From Gemmatimonadota bacterium (lineage in GTDB: Bacteria; Gemmatimonadota; Gemmatimonadetes; Gemmatimonadales; Gemmatimonadaceae): a stretch of 64,000 nucleotides of DNA. The DNA is taken from positions 24,892 through 88,891 of the forward strand of contig JACPFW010000039.1 in NCBI GenBank assembly GCA_016182795.1, given 5' to 3'. Below are positions 16,494-25,442 of this stretch, piece by piece. The notes beneath the pieces were generated by a model. That model saw only the letters and a list, made by a program, of their open reading frames with translations, was not told where the DNA came from and ran no database searches. The number at the start of each line of letters is the position of its first letter. Positions within the stretch are counted from its first letter, which is position 1. Both the position numbers and the translations under genes were made by a program.

Positions 16494-17822
16494 ATGTCAC
16501 TCACTCTTCGATCATTCGTCGTCCTTGCGCTTGCCGGAGCGCCGCTCGCGGCGCAGCAGAACTTGCCGCCGGTGCGTCCGGTTGGCCCGGTCACCAAGGT
16601 GTCGCCCACCGACCTGCTCGGCTCGGTGACATCGGTGCGCCCGCTGCCGGGCGGCGGCGTGATCGTCAACGACCTGACGCGGCGCCAACTGGTCGTACTC
16701 GACACCGCGTTCAACAAGGCGTCGGTCATCGCCGACACCACGCCGGCCACGGCCAACAGCTACAGCAGCCGCATGGCGGGGCTCATCCCGTATCGCGGCG
16801 ACTCGTCGTTGTTCATCGACCCGCAGTCGCTCTCGATGCTGGTCATCGACGGCAAGGGCGAGGTGAACCGCGTGATGGCCGTGCCGCGTCCGCAGGACGC
16901 GACGTTCATGATTGGCGGGCCGTTTGGCACGCCGGGCGTGGACCCGCAGGGGCGCATCGTGTACCGCGGCTTCGTGATGCCCAACATGCGCGGGATGAAC
17001 CGCCAAGGACCGCCGCAGCCAGGGCAGGCGTTCACACCGCCGCCGATGGCCGACACGGCGCCCGTGTACCGCGTCAACCTGCAGACGCGCGCGCTCGACA
17101 CGGCGGCGTACTTCAAGATCCCGGGCACCAGCATCAACGTGACGCAGGACGACAAGGGTGCTATGCGCATCAGCATGCAGACCAACCCGATGCCGGTGGT
17201 GGACGACTGGGCGCTGATGCCCGACGGTCGCATCGCGGTGGTGCGCGGCAAGGACTACCACGTCGACTGGCTCGCGCTCGACGGCACGTGGGCCTCGTCG
17301 CCGAAGATCCCGTACAGCTGGGAGCGGTTGGACGACGACGCCAAGGAGAAGTTCATTGACTCGGTGAAAGTGGAAGCCGAGAAGCAGCGCGAGCTGATGA
17401 ACCGCGCGATGCAGAACGGCGTGGCGAACGCCAACCAGATGCTCGGTGGCGCGGCCAGCGGGCAGCCCATGCGCGTCGAGATGCGGTTCGAGGGCGGCGG
17501 TGGTGGTGGACGTCCGCAGCAGGGCGTCCAGCAGATCTCCGCGCCGTCGGTCAACTTCGTCAAGGCGAAGGAGCTGCCGGACTACCGGCCGGTCTTCCGC
17601 ACCGGCGCCGTGCGCGCCGACCAGGACGGCAACCTGTGGGTGCGCACGACCGCGCCGAGCGACGCCGGACCCATCTACGACGTCATCAACGGCAAGGGCG
17701 AGCTGGTGGACCGCGTGAAGCTGCCGTATGGCCGCGTGATCTCGGGCTTCGGCCCGGGCGTGGTGTTCATGGGCGTGCAGGACGACAAGGGCGCGCGGTT
17801 GGAGATGGCCCGCATCAAGTGA
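16494..17822 (+). CDS. secreted propeller-like protein, paralogue of the gene at 1698
   Basis: Exported protein of 442 residues. The ATG at 16494 gives the signal peptide MSLTLRSFVVLALAGAPLAAQ and aligns with the start of its paralogue; an upstream ATG at 16470 is possible. Both proteins share NLPPVRPVGPVTKVS-type starts, GDSSLFIDPQSLSMLVIDGK, VPRPQDATFMIGGPFGTPG, WALMPDGRIAVVRG, DGNLWVRTTAPS and SGFGPGVVFMGVQDDKGARL. Repeated VxDxxGxx(W/V) phrases fit a beta-propeller. An insertion with a GGGGGGRPQQGVQ loop distinguishes it from the other copy. It sits directly behind the TonB-type receptor, so a role in binding or processing that receptor's ligand is possible but unproven. Confidence 0.82.
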   Translation: MSLTLRSFVVLALAGAPLAAQQNLPPVRPVGPVTKVSPTDLLGSVTSVRPLPGGGVIVNDLTRRQLVVLDTAFNKASVIADTTPATANSYSSRMAGLIPYRGDSSLFIDPQSLSMLVIDGKGEVNRVMAVPRPQDATFMIGGPFGTPGVDPQGRIVYRGFVMPNMRGMNRQGPPQPGQAFTPPPMADTAPVYRVNLQTRALDTAAYFKIPGTSINVTQDDKGAMRISMQTNPMPVVDDWALMPDGRIAVVRGKDYHVDWLALDGTWASSPKIPYSWERLDDDAKEKFIDSVKVEAEKQRELMNRAMQNGVANANQMLGGAASGQPMRVEMRFEGGGGGGRPQQGVQQISAPSVNFVKAKELPDYRPVFRTGAVRADQDGNLWVRTTAPSDAGPIYDVINGKGELVDRVKLPYGRVISGFGPGVVFMGVQDDKGARLEMARIK

Positions 17823-17830
17823 TGATTTAA

Positions 17831-17946
17831 GATTTGGACTCAGGATTACGATTAGACGATTGCGATTGAGGACGGCGATCTGCGATGACACATCGCGAAT
17901 CGCCGTCCTCAAGCGTTTTCCTCAATCGCAATCCTGAGTCCAAATC
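17831..17946. terminator. long palindrome between convergent genes
   Basis: Outer arms 17831-17847 and 17930-17946 match perfectly over 17 bp (GATTTGGACTCAGGATT and its complement). Inner arms 17861-17870 with 17921-17930 and 17868-17879 with 17899-17910 are also perfect. It lies between two convergent stop codons and shares the 13-mer TGCGATTGAGGAC with the palindrome at 57.83 kb. A bidirectional terminator is the simplest reading. Confidence 0.7.
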
Positions 17947-17947
17947 C

Positions 17948-18883
17948 TCAATCCGGTTTCGTCTCCACTGGGTACTCCGTGCGCGCCGACCAATCCTGAA
18001 ACGATCCATCGTACAGCAGCACGGGGTGTCCGAGCGCGCGGGCGGCGAGCAACATGGCGGTGGCCTGTTGGCCGGTGTGGCAGTAAGCGATCACCACATC
18101 GCCGGCTCCAATACCGGCAGTTGCGAAGATACGGACGAGTTCGGCGTTGGGTCTGAGTTGCAGGCGCCCGTCGTAGAGCGACGTCCACGGCACGCTCTTG
18201 GCGCCGGGGATATGGCCGGCCCGATGCGGTGCCTGCGGACTGCCGCCCTGACGCGCGCCGACGTAGAAGACGCTGTCGCGCGCGTCCACGATGGAAACGC
18301 CGGCTTTGCCGCGCATCGAGTTCACGTAGGCGGCGTCGACAATGAAGTTCTTGACGTGTACTGAGAGGAGCAGTCCCGGCTCGCTCGGCAGCGTGTCGGC
18401 GGCGACGGGCTGGCCGGCAGCCACCCACGCCGGCAGGCCACCGTCTAGCAGGGCGGCGCGCTCGCCAAACCCGGCGTAGAACAGCGTGAACAGGATGCGC
18501 GTCGTCTGGTAGACCATGTCCTTGGCGAAGTAGACCACCACGCGTGAACCTTGGCCGACTCCGCGCGCCGCGAGGCGTGCGCGCAGGGCGTCGGCGCTCG
18601 GCATTTCGACGGACAGCTTACGAGTTGTGTCGTTCACGTTGAGGTCGGCGACGTTCACCAATCGCGCGCCGGGGATGTGTGCGGCCGCGAACTCGGCGGG
18701 AGCGCCGACGTGGAGCACGGCGACGTTGGGGTCGAGACGGTGCTGGCTCAGCCAGGCCGGGCTCACGAAGAGCGAGGCACGCGCATCGGGTGCGGCGGGC
18801 GGGAGCGCTTGAGGGAGCGCCTGCGCGAGCGCGGTGCGGGACGCGAAGACGAGCAGGGCGAGCAGGATCGGGAGTCGGCGCAC
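17948..18883 (-). CDS. secreted tandem-rhodanese sulfurtransferase
   Basis: Exported sulfurtransferase of 311 residues with signal peptide MRRLPILLALLVFASRTALA. Two rhodanese domains: the first (about 40-160; VAVLHVGAPAEFAAAHIPGA) lacks the catalytic cysteine, having VVYFAKDMVYQT; the second (about 185-305; GVSIVDARDSVFYVG, RAGHIPGAKSVPW) has the active cysteine in VIAYCHTGQQATAM. This is the standard thiosulfate/3-mercaptopyruvate sulfurtransferase design. Donor substrate in the periplasm is unknown. It is convergent with the preceding secreted protein and divergent from an M28 peptidase. Confidence 0.9.
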   Translation of the reverse strand: MRRLPILLALLVFASRTALAQALPQALPPAAPDARASLFVSPAWLSQHRLDPNVAVLHVGAPAEFAAAHIPGARLVNVADLNVNDTTRKLSVEMPSADALRARLAARGVGQGSRVVVYFAKDMVYQTTRILFTLFYAGFGERAALLDGGLPAWVAAGQPVAADTLPSEPGLLLSVHVKNFIVDAAYVNSMRGKAGVSIVDARDSVFYVGARQGGSPQAPHRAGHIPGAKSVPWTSLYDGRLQLRPNAELVRIFATAGIGAGDVVIAYCHTGQQATAMLLAARALGHPVLLYDGSFQDWSARTEYPVETKPD

Positions 18884-19058
18884 GGATTCCTCTGATTACT
18901 GACACGTCGAGTGTACCGCGGGGGGCGGTGCGCGGACAAGGCTCGCAGGCGGGCCGAGTGCGGGCTGGTGAACGGATCGTGTGTTCCGGGCGTAGATTTG
19001 TCATTCGCCGTTCGACGGCGCTGAGCAGCCGTCGCCCACGCTCCAACCGGATGCCGCC

Positions 19059-20864
19059 GTGTTCCGCACTTCACGAATCGCAGTATGGTTTGCGCTGGTC
19101 GCCGTCGCACCCACACTCGCCGCCGCGCAGGGAAAGCCGGCCGTCAGTAAGGTCGTCTGGCCCGACGAAGGCCCGGCCACCTGGACCCCGCGTCCCACCG
19201 TGAGCGCCATCACGGCCAATGACCTGCGCACGCGCCTCTATGGCATTGCCGACGATTCCATGAAGGGGCGGCGCATCGGAGAGCGCGGCAACTACGCGAC
19301 GACTGACTACATCGCACGCGAGTTCAAGCGGATGGGGCTGAAGCCGGCCGGAGACAACGGTACCTATTTTCAGGTGCTCGCGTTCGGGCCGGCGGGATTC
19401 GACGCCGATAAGTCGATGCTGCACGCGGGGAGCGCGATGCTCGCCGGCGGCACCGACTGGATTCCCACCGCGCCGAACGCCGCGGCCGGTATTGCCGGCC
19501 GAGCGAATGTGCAGGCTCCCGTCGTGTTCGGCGGGCGCTTCGGTGACACCGTCGCGCTCGACCCGTCCAAGGTGCGCGGCAAGGTCGTGGCGTTGGCCGC
19601 GCCACCGAGCGGCGCGCGTCCCACTGCCCAAGTGCTGCGTTGCGATTCGGTCCCCGATCGCTTTGGCGCCCAGGCGGCGTTGATCGCCGATGCCGCCGCG
19701 CCGCCGCGCGCCCGCCCGGGCGCCGGACCGCGCGATCTGCGCGCGCAGACCGCGGGTGCCGTGGCCGTGATCCTCATCGGCGGCGACGCGATCCCCGCGG
19801 CGCAGGCGAGCGGCGCTTTCCAGAAGCGCGGCATGATGCAGCCCGCCGCCGACGCGCCGAGCGCGATTCCGCAGGCGACCATCACGCGCGGGGCGGCGGC
19901 CAAGCTGTTCGGCAAGCCGGCCGGCGAGCTCGCCATTGGTGACGTGGGGCAGAACGTGATGGCGATGTGGAGCTTCGACTGGACGCTGTCCCCGACGCCG
20001 GCGCGCAACGTGGTGGCCATCAAGCCGGGCGCTGACCCGGCGAAGGCCGCGCAGTACGTGCTGCTGGGCGCGCACAATGACCATATGGGCGTGGTGCCGC
20101 CCGTGGATCACGACTCGATGCGCGCCGTCAATCAGGTGACGCGACGTCAGGGAGCCAATGATCCGGTTTGCCGCCCGACCCCTGACCAGCAGCGCCGCAT
20201 CGACTCGCTGCTGGCGCGCGCGCGGAAGATCCGCCCCGTTCAGCGCGACACGATCATGAACGGCGCGGACGACGACGGCTCAGGCACGGTGGCCCTGCTG
20301 GAAATCGCCGAACAGTTCGCCGCCGAGAAGCCGGCGCGGTCGATCATCTTCGTCTCGCATCAGGGCGAGGAAGCGGGGATGCTGGGCTCCAAGTGGTTCG
20401 TGGAGCATCCCACGGTGCCGCTCAAGGACATCGTGGCCGCGCACAATATCGACATGCTGGCCAAGGGACGCGTGGAGGAGGTGAAGTACGGCGGTCCGGC
20501 GAGCATTCAGACGCTCGGGGCGCGGCGGCTGTCGCGCGAGTTCGGCGACGTGATCGACAGCGTCAATGCCGTCCGCAAGGAGGTCATGGCGATCGACAAG
20601 TCGTGGGACGTGGTCGCCAATCCGATGAACCGGTTCTGCCGCAGCGACCAGGTGAACTACGTCCTCAAGGACATCCCGGTCACCTACTTCTCGCACGGCT
20701 ACTCGCTCGACTACCACATGCCGACCGACGAGCCGCGCTACGCCGACTATGACCACATGGCGCGTTCGAGCCGATTTGTGCACGACATCATGATGGCCAT
20801 CGCGACGCGCGCTACGCGGCCGGCGATAGGCGGGAGTGACCCCGCCTATCCGCGCTGCCGGTGA
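19059..20864 (+). CDS. secreted M28-family metallopeptidase with PA domain
   Basis: Zinc aminopeptidase-type enzyme of 601 residues, exported (signal peptide ends APTLAAAQ; start codon GTG at 19059). A protease-associated insert occupies about residues 130-300. The catalytic domain has the M28 ligands in order: LLGAHNDHMGVV, NGADDDGSGTVALLEIAEQF, VSHQGEEAGMLGSKWFVEH (catalytic and ligand glutamates) and TYFSHGYSLDYHMPTDEP (last histidine). It would release N-terminal residues or act on dipeptides in the periplasm or outside the cell. The last codons contain a perfect hairpin (20825-20850). Confidence 0.92.
   Translation: MFRTSRIAVWFALVAVAPTLAAAQGKPAVSKVVWPDEGPATWTPRPTVSAITANDLRTRLYGIADDSMKGRRIGERGNYATTDYIAREFKRMGLKPAGDNGTYFQVLAFGPAGFDADKSMLHAGSAMLAGGTDWIPTAPNAAAGIAGRANVQAPVVFGGRFGDTVALDPSKVRGKVVALAAPPSGARPTAQVLRCDSVPDRFGAQAALIADAAAPPRARPGAGPRDLRAQTAGAVAVILIGGDAIPAAQASGAFQKRGMMQPAADAPSAIPQATITRGAAAKLFGKPAGELAIGDVGQNVMAMWSFDWTLSPTPARNVVAIKPGADPAKAAQYVLLGAHNDHMGVVPPVDHDSMRAVNQVTRRQGANDPVCRPTPDQQRRIDSLLARARKIRPVQRDTIMNGADDDGSGTVALLEIAEQFAAEKPARSIIFVSHQGEEAGMLGSKWFVEHPTVPLKDIVAAHNIDMLAKGRVEEVKYGGPASIQTLGARRLSREFGDVIDSVNAVRKEVMAIDKSWDVVANPMNRFCRSDQVNYVLKDIPVTYFSHGYSLDYHMPTDEPRYADYDHMARSSRFVHDIMMAIATRATRPAIGGSDPAYPRCR
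20825..20850. terminator. hairpin at convergent 3' ends
   Basis: Perfect 10-bp stem GATAGGCGGG with its complement, 6-base loop, lying inside the last codons of the M28 gene and 25 bp before the stop of the opposite-strand gene. No T-run. Confidence 0.5.
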
Positions 20865-20874
20865 TCGGGGGCTA

Positions 20875-21276
20875 CTAGAGCTTGGCCGCGGCCTTGAAGC
20901 GGGCGCGCAGGTTCAGCAGGGCGTCGGCGCCGTCGGCGTTCCTCTTGATGACGTCTTCAAGCAGCGAGAGCGCCACGACGTCGTCCTCGACGAGCGTCGG
21001 CTCGGGGCCGAGGCGATGGCCGAAGCCCGTGTGGCGGCCCGGATCGATGACGAGTTCGTTCTTGAGCACGATGTCGTCGCTGCCGAACAGCACGCGGACG
21101 ACGCAGAACTTCTTGCCGGCCTTCTCCATGTAGCCAAAGCGGAGACCGTCGGCGCTGGCGGGCCAGGCGGGGACGTCGTGCACCTTGCCATCGGTGCCTT
21201 CGAAGGTGGAGAAGCCGGGAGCAAGGCGTCCGAAGTTGCGTTCGAATCCGCCGTGGTACATCAGCGCATGTCGCAT
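20875..21276 (-). CDS. conserved hypothetical protein
   Basis: Soluble protein of 133 residues that I do not recognise. It has MRHALMYHGGFERNFGRLAP, MEKAGKKFCVVRVLFGSDDI, LVIDPGRHTGFGHRLG and a helical end NADGADALLNLRARFKAAAK. Codon use matches the neighbours, and the frame is bounded by a convergent peptidase and a divergent methyltransferase with a 119-bp gap, so it is probably a real gene. No enzyme motif or membrane segment is visible. Confidence 0.6.
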   Translation of the reverse strand: MRHALMYHGGFERNFGRLAPGFSTFEGTDGKVHDVPAWPASADGLRFGYMEKAGKKFCVVRVLFGSDDIVLKNELVIDPGRHTGFGHRLGPEPTLVEDDVVALSLLEDVIKRNADGADALLNLRARFKAAAKL

Positions 21277-21395
21277 AGTCTGGGGGCTGAAGGGTTGGCG
21301 GGAAGGTACGCGCTCGGCGCGAGGGTGACAACAGGGGGCGCTGATTCGTTAGTTTTCGGCGGCGCTCCCCAGCCCACCGTCCCTCCGGAGTCCTC

Positions 21396-22013
21396 GTGAC
21401 GTTGCCCGTGCTCGACGATGCGCTGCGCGCGCGCCTCCGCGACCTCTGCGCTGTGGGGTGGGAATTCTTTGACCGCTTCGACCGCACGGTGCGCGAACGC
21501 GGCTTTCACGCCTTTGTCGCGTCGGAGTACGAGGTGGTGTGCGAGGCGCTGATCGCGCATCGCGCCCCCGGCCTGCGATTCCTCGAGCTCGGCTCGGCGT
21601 CTGGCGTGATCACCATCATGGCCGATCTCCTGGGCTACGACGCGCACGGCATCGAACTCGACCACTCGCTCGTCGTGACCGCGCGCGAGATGGCCCGGCG
21701 CTTCGAGTCCAGGGCGCGCTTCGTCTCGGGATCGTTCTTCCCGACGGGTTACTCGTACCATTCCGCCGAGGGTGAAGTGCGCACGGGGACGATCGGAGAG
21801 GGAAGCTCCGGCTACCTCGAACTCGGTCTCGCGCTCGATGACTTTGACGTCGTGTTCGGCTATCCGTGGGGCGGGGAAGAGCCCGTGCTGCTCGACCTCA
21901 TGAAGCACTTCGGCAACCCCGAGTCGCTGCTGCTGATGCACGGCGTCAATGACGGCGTGCGCGGGTATCGCGGTGGGCGGCTGGTATGGGGCGCGCCGCT
22001 GCGGCCGCGCTAG
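21396..22013 (+). CDS. SAM-dependent methyltransferase-like protein
   Basis: Class I methyltransferase-fold protein of 205 residues. Motif I is LRFLELGSASGVITIMADLL, followed by the acidic residue ending strand 2 (AHGIELDHSLVVTAREMARR) and an FDVVFGYPWGGEEP strand at the usual motif IV position. Start codon GTG at 21396 has CGGAG nine bases upstream. The substrate is not evident. Its stop overlaps that of the convergent thioesterase by four bases, so the two share a 3' boundary. Confidence 0.72.
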   Translation: MTLPVLDDALRARLRDLCAVGWEFFDRFDRTVRERGFHAFVASEYEVVCEALIAHRAPGLRFLELGSASGVITIMADLLGYDAHGIELDHSLVVTAREMARRFESRARFVSGSFFPTGYSYHSAEGEVRTGTIGEGSSGYLELGLALDDFDVVFGYPWGGEEPVLLDLMKHFGNPESLLLMHGVNDGVRGYRGGRLVWGAPLRPR

Positions 22014-22429
22014 TCGGCCGCCGACGGCCCGGTTGAGAACGCCGCGCGCACCGCGTCGCTGACACGCGTGAGCTTTCCGGTGCTGCGGTTGATGGGGCAC
22101 CAGACCGTGCGGGCGCGGGCCAGCACCTTGCGGTCGGCGGCGCGCACGATTTCCGTGTGCCGCTCAAAGCGGTGCGAGTCGGCGGTGCCCACCCACGTGC
22201 GCGCGATGACGGCGTCGCCCGGCAGGGCGGGGTGCTTGTAGTCGATCTCGTGCCGCACGGCGACCCACGCCACCTCGGCCTGTTGCGCCGCCGTGGCCGC
22301 GGACGACCAGTGGGCGATGGCCACATCCTGCACCCAGTGCAGGTAGACGACGTTGTTCACATGACCGAGGTCGTCGATGTCGGCGGGGAGGATCTCGCGC
22401 AGCAGTTCGAAAACGTCGTGGGGCATCAT
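22010..22429 (-). CDS. 4HBT-type acyl-CoA thioesterase
   Basis: Hotdog-fold thioesterase of 139 residues that would hydrolyse acyl-CoA. The catalytic motif is LPADIDDLGHVNNVVYLHWV (Asp-x-Asp...GHVNN...Y), followed by VRHEIDYKHPALPGDAV and FERHTEIVRAADRKVLARAR, typical of the 4-hydroxybenzoyl-CoA thioesterase/YbgC branch. Substrate unknown; proximity to aromatic catabolism genes elsewhere in the window is suggestive only. Confidence 0.9.
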   Translation of the reverse strand: MMPHDVFELLREILPADIDDLGHVNNVVYLHWVQDVAIAHWSSAATAAQQAEVAWVAVRHEIDYKHPALPGDAVIARTWVGTADSHRFERHTEIVRAADRKVLARARTVWCPINRSTGKLTRVSDAVRAAFSTGPSAAD

Positions 22430-22589
22430 CGGTGGTCTTGGGCGCGGGAGCTGGCGCGGCCGGTCGCAGGCCGTATGCTGGATTATAAGGGCTGGCGTGC
22501 CGTTCGGCCGGCCGCACGCCGCGCGAAACGCGGCGTGCCCTGCGTGCGTATGTTGTACTGAGGTTCCGCGTCACCAGCCCCGAGAGACG

Positions 22590-23216
22590 ATGCCACAGGT
22601 CACAGAAAGCCCGGCGCAGACCGCACAGTCCACTCCGCAGGCGCGCACCGCCCCGACGGCGACCGAGATGTACGATGCCGCGCGCCTGCAGCGTCGCGAG
22701 CTGCGCAACCAGCAGATGGAGCTGCAGTCGCAGCGCCGGCAGGTGCGCGAACAGCTCCGGTCAGCCGACAACCAGGCGGACGTGAAGGGCCTCGAGGGAC
22801 GGCTCTCGGCGCTCGACGCGCGGATCGCCGACGTGGAGAAGCAGCTGGCGAGCGCCGACGCGCTCGTGGCCACGAGCGCCGCGGTGCCCGGGGTGATCAT
22901 TCAGGAGCCGAGCAACGCGCCGGACCCCGAGGAGATCGTTGCGATGGGACTCGGCTTCTCGATGGTGTTGCTGTTGCCGCTTTCCATTGCCTACGCTCGG
23001 CGTCTATGGCGGCGGAGCGCCATGCTGCCGGCGCTGCCGCCGGAGTTCAACGACCGCATGAGCAACCTCGAGCGCGGCATCGAGGCCGTGGCTATCGAGG
23101 TGGAGCGGCTGGGCGAAGGGCAGCGGTTCGTGACCCAGCTGCTCGCGGAGAGCGATGGGCGCCGACAGCACCAAGCGCTCCCCGCTGATTCGACGCGCCG
23201 CGGAAGCGAACTCTAG
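22590..23216 (+). CDS. coiled-coil membrane protein (EGQxF motif)
   Basis: Protein of 208 residues with a long N-terminal coiled coil (about 28-95: QRRELRNQQMELQSQRRQVR and heptads after it), a membrane segment at about 120-135 (ALGFSMVLLLPLSIAYA-like), then a second helix ending ERLGEGQRFVTQLLAES. The ATG at 22590 is chosen over an upstream start because the preceding frame is rich in rare-looking Arg/Ser codons. The end matches the small membrane protein at 3034-3285. Function unknown. Confidence 0.75.
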   Translation: MPQVTESPAQTAQSTPQARTAPTATEMYDAARLQRRELRNQQMELQSQRRQVREQLRSADNQADVKGLEGRLSALDARIADVEKQLASADALVATSAAVPGVIIQEPSNAPDPEEIVAMGLGFSMVLLLPLSIAYARRLWRRSAMLPALPPEFNDRMSNLERGIEAVAIEVERLGEGQRFVTQLLAESDGRRQHQALPADSTRRGSEL

Positions 23217-23232
23217 GCCGCGCGCGCGGCGG

Positions 23233-24216
23233 TCAGTACCCGCGCGAGCGATCGACCGTCCAGCGCGGCAGACGCCCGGCGTCGAGTGCGGCGAGGCACT
23301 CGAAGAAGCCGTCGACTGCCCCCGCGACCGTCGTTGGCCCGGAGCAGTGCGGCGAGATCATCACGCGCGGGTCATCCCACAGCGGTGATGACTCCGGCAG
23401 GGGCTCCACGGCGAACACGTCGAGCGCCGCGCCGCGGAGCCAGCCCTTGGCGAGCGCGTCGGGAAGCGCGGATTCGTCGAGCACGGCGCCGCGTCCGGCG
23501 TTGAGCAGCACCGCACCGCGGCAGCGCGCGAGCAAGTCGCGCGAGATCAGCCCGCGTGTGGCCGGCGTGTCGGGGAGGGCGAGCACCACCCAGTCGGCGT
23601 CGGGGAGCAGCGAGGCCAGCGCGCTCGCCGGATGCACGGCACGGAACGGCGACGGCGTGTGGCTCTCGGCGCGCGCGGCGCCGGTGCGCGAGACGCCATC
23701 GACCACAACGCCGAGCGCCGCGAGCTTCCGCGCGATGGTACCTCCGACGTCTCCCGTGCCGACGACGACGGCGCGGGTGCCCGCGACCAACGGCACATCG
23801 CGGGGCGACCAGCGGTGGTCGCGCTGAGCGGTGGCGAGGTCAGACAGCTGCTGTTGAAACGCGAACACGCGTGCCACCGCCCATTCGGCGATGGCCGACC
23901 CGAACGACTCGGGCGTACGGGTGAGCAGGATGGCGGCGTCGAGTGCCGGCGGGGCGAGCCACGAATCCACCCCGGCGCCGGTGCAATGGACCCACCGCAC
24001 GGCGCCGAGCGATGATGCCCCCGGCGGGCGCTTGAAGCCGACGTACACGTCGGCCCACGCGAGGTCGTCGGCGGTGACGTCGGTGTGGAGCGCGCCGCGG
24101 CACTCCAGCGCCGGTCGGCGCGCGCGCAGCGCGGCAACGATGGCGTCGTGCGACCGCGTGGCGACGAGGACGCGGCGCACGATGGGCAGGCCCGGAGTCG
24201 GCGCCGTGATCGTCAT
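23233..24216 (-). CDS. D-2-hydroxyacid dehydrogenase family protein
   Basis: NAD(P)-dependent dehydrogenase of 327 residues. The substrate half is residues 1-110; the Rossmann half has AVVVGTGDVGGTIARKLAAL, VLALPDTPATRGLIS, LLNAGRGAVLDESAL (catalytic arginine), DVFAVEPLPESSPLW (glutamate) and MISPHCSG (histidine), the full catalytic set. The residue after strand 2 is in GVSRTG, hinting at NADP preference. The ATG at 24216 overlaps the EAL gene stop by four bases, so it is the third gene of the signalling operon; why a metabolic enzyme is coupled there is unclear. Confidence 0.9.
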   Translation of the reverse strand: MTITAPTPGLPIVRRVLVATRSHDAIVAALRARRPALECRGALHTDVTADDLAWADVYVGFKRPPGASSLGAVRWVHCTGAGVDSWLAPPALDAAILLTRTPESFGSAIAEWAVARVFAFQQQLSDLATAQRDHRWSPRDVPLVAGTRAVVVGTGDVGGTIARKLAALGVVVDGVSRTGAARAESHTPSPFRAVHPASALASLLPDADWVVLALPDTPATRGLISRDLLARCRGAVLLNAGRGAVLDESALPDALAKGWLRGAALDVFAVEPLPESSPLWDDPRVMISPHCSGPTTVAGAVDGFFECLAALDAGRLPRWTVDRSRGY

Positions 24217-25442
24217 GAAGGGACCAGCGAGCTGACGCGCTTGTCCCACGCGATATGCCACGACGCGAACGCTTCGACGGGGATGGGGCGCGTGACGAAG
24301 TAGCCCTGCGCGACATCACAGTTGAGCGACTGCATCAACTGCCAGTCGCTCAGCGTTTCGACGCCCTCGGCCACGGTCTTCAGTCCGAGCTGTCGGGCGA
24401 CGCCAAGGCTCGCCTCGAGGATGGCGTGCGCCGATGTGTCGCGGTTGGCGCCATGCACAAAGCCGCGGTCGATCTTGAGCTCGTCGAAGGGAATGTTGCG
24501 CAGTTGGGCGAGCGACGAGTGCCCGGTGCCGAAGTCATCGATGGACAGGCTGATATGCTTGAGGCGCAGGCGGGTGAGAATGTCGAGCGCGAGCAGCACG
24601 TTGGTCATCAGCCGCGTTTCCGTGACTTCCAGCACGAGCTGCTTGTTCGATACGCCGGCCTCGCGGACGGCGCGCTCGATGAAGTCCGGGAAATCGAGCG
24701 CCACCAGGTTGTCGACCGAGACGTTGACGGCGACCGTCAGGATGAGGCCGTCGTCCTGCCACTCCCGTGCCTGGGCGAGGGCGCCGCGCAGCACGGCGCG
24801 GGTCAGCGGGTCGATGAGCCGGTGCTCTTCGGCGACGCCGACGAACTGCTCGGGGAAGACCAGCCCGTCAACCGGGTGCTGCCAGCGGACGAGGGCTTCA
24901 ACACCCGTCACCCGCCCGGTGGCGAATTCGACCTTCGGCTGATAGTGGTTGACCAGCTCGTTATTGGCGATCGCGCGCTGAATCTCCTCGGGCTCGTAGC
25001 GCTTGCGCGGGATGCGGGGCGCGCTGCGGTGCGCCGGGGCCTCGATGACGCGCCGCAGCTGATCGGGCGTGACCGGCTTGGTGATGAACCCGCGGACATC
25101 CAGCGCCCGCGCCCGCGCCACCGCCGACGCCGTGGCGAGGACGCGCTGGTCTTCGCCGCTGACGAGGATGAGGCCGCCGTCGTAATGCTGCTGCGCAAGG
25201 TGACGCACGACCTCGATGCCGTCCATGTCGGGCATCTGCAGGTCGAGCAGGATGAGCGACGCGGCGGCTGGATCACGGTCGAGCTCTTCGACGGCGTCGC
25301 GCGCGCGTTCAAATACCGAGATCTGCCTGAAACCAAGCGCCCGCAGCTGGTGGCTCACGAGGTGCAGCGCGAACGGATCGTCGTCGATGACGAAGATCTT
25401 CACGATCTGAGGATCGAAGGGTGTCGATGGTCGGTCATTCAC
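24213..25442 (-). CDS. response regulator with EAL c-di-GMP phosphodiesterase domain
   Basis: Receiver-EAL protein of 409 residues that would break down cyclic di-GMP when phosphorylated. Receiver (about 15-135): IFVIDDDPFALHLV, phosphoacceptor in LILLDLQMPDMDG, FITKPV. EAL domain (about 160-400): VEALVRWQHP, VNVS, LEVTETR, SIDDFGTGHSSL, ELKIDRGFV, AEGVETLSDW and VAQGYFVTRP, all residues needed for activity. The GTG at 25442 overlaps the kinase gene by eight bases; a GTG at 25403 is an alternative. It is the likely phosphotransfer target of the upstream hybrid kinase. Confidence 0.93.
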   Translation of the reverse strand: MNDRPSTPFDPQIVKIFVIDDDPFALHLVSHQLRALGFRQISVFERARDAVEELDRDPAAASLILLDLQMPDMDGIEVVRHLAQQHYDGGLILVSGEDQRVLATASAVARARALDVRGFITKPVTPDQLRRVIEAPAHRSAPRIPRKRYEPEEIQRAIANNELVNHYQPKVEFATGRVTGVEALVRWQHPVDGLVFPEQFVGVAEEHRLIDPLTRAVLRGALAQAREWQDDGLILTVAVNVSVDNLVALDFPDFIERAVREAGVSNKQLVLEVTETRLMTNVLLALDILTRLRLKHISLSIDDFGTGHSSLAQLRNIPFDELKIDRGFVHGANRDTSAHAILEASLGVARQLGLKTVAEGVETLSDWQLMQSLNCDVAQGYFVTRPIPVEAFASWHIAWDKRVSSLVPS

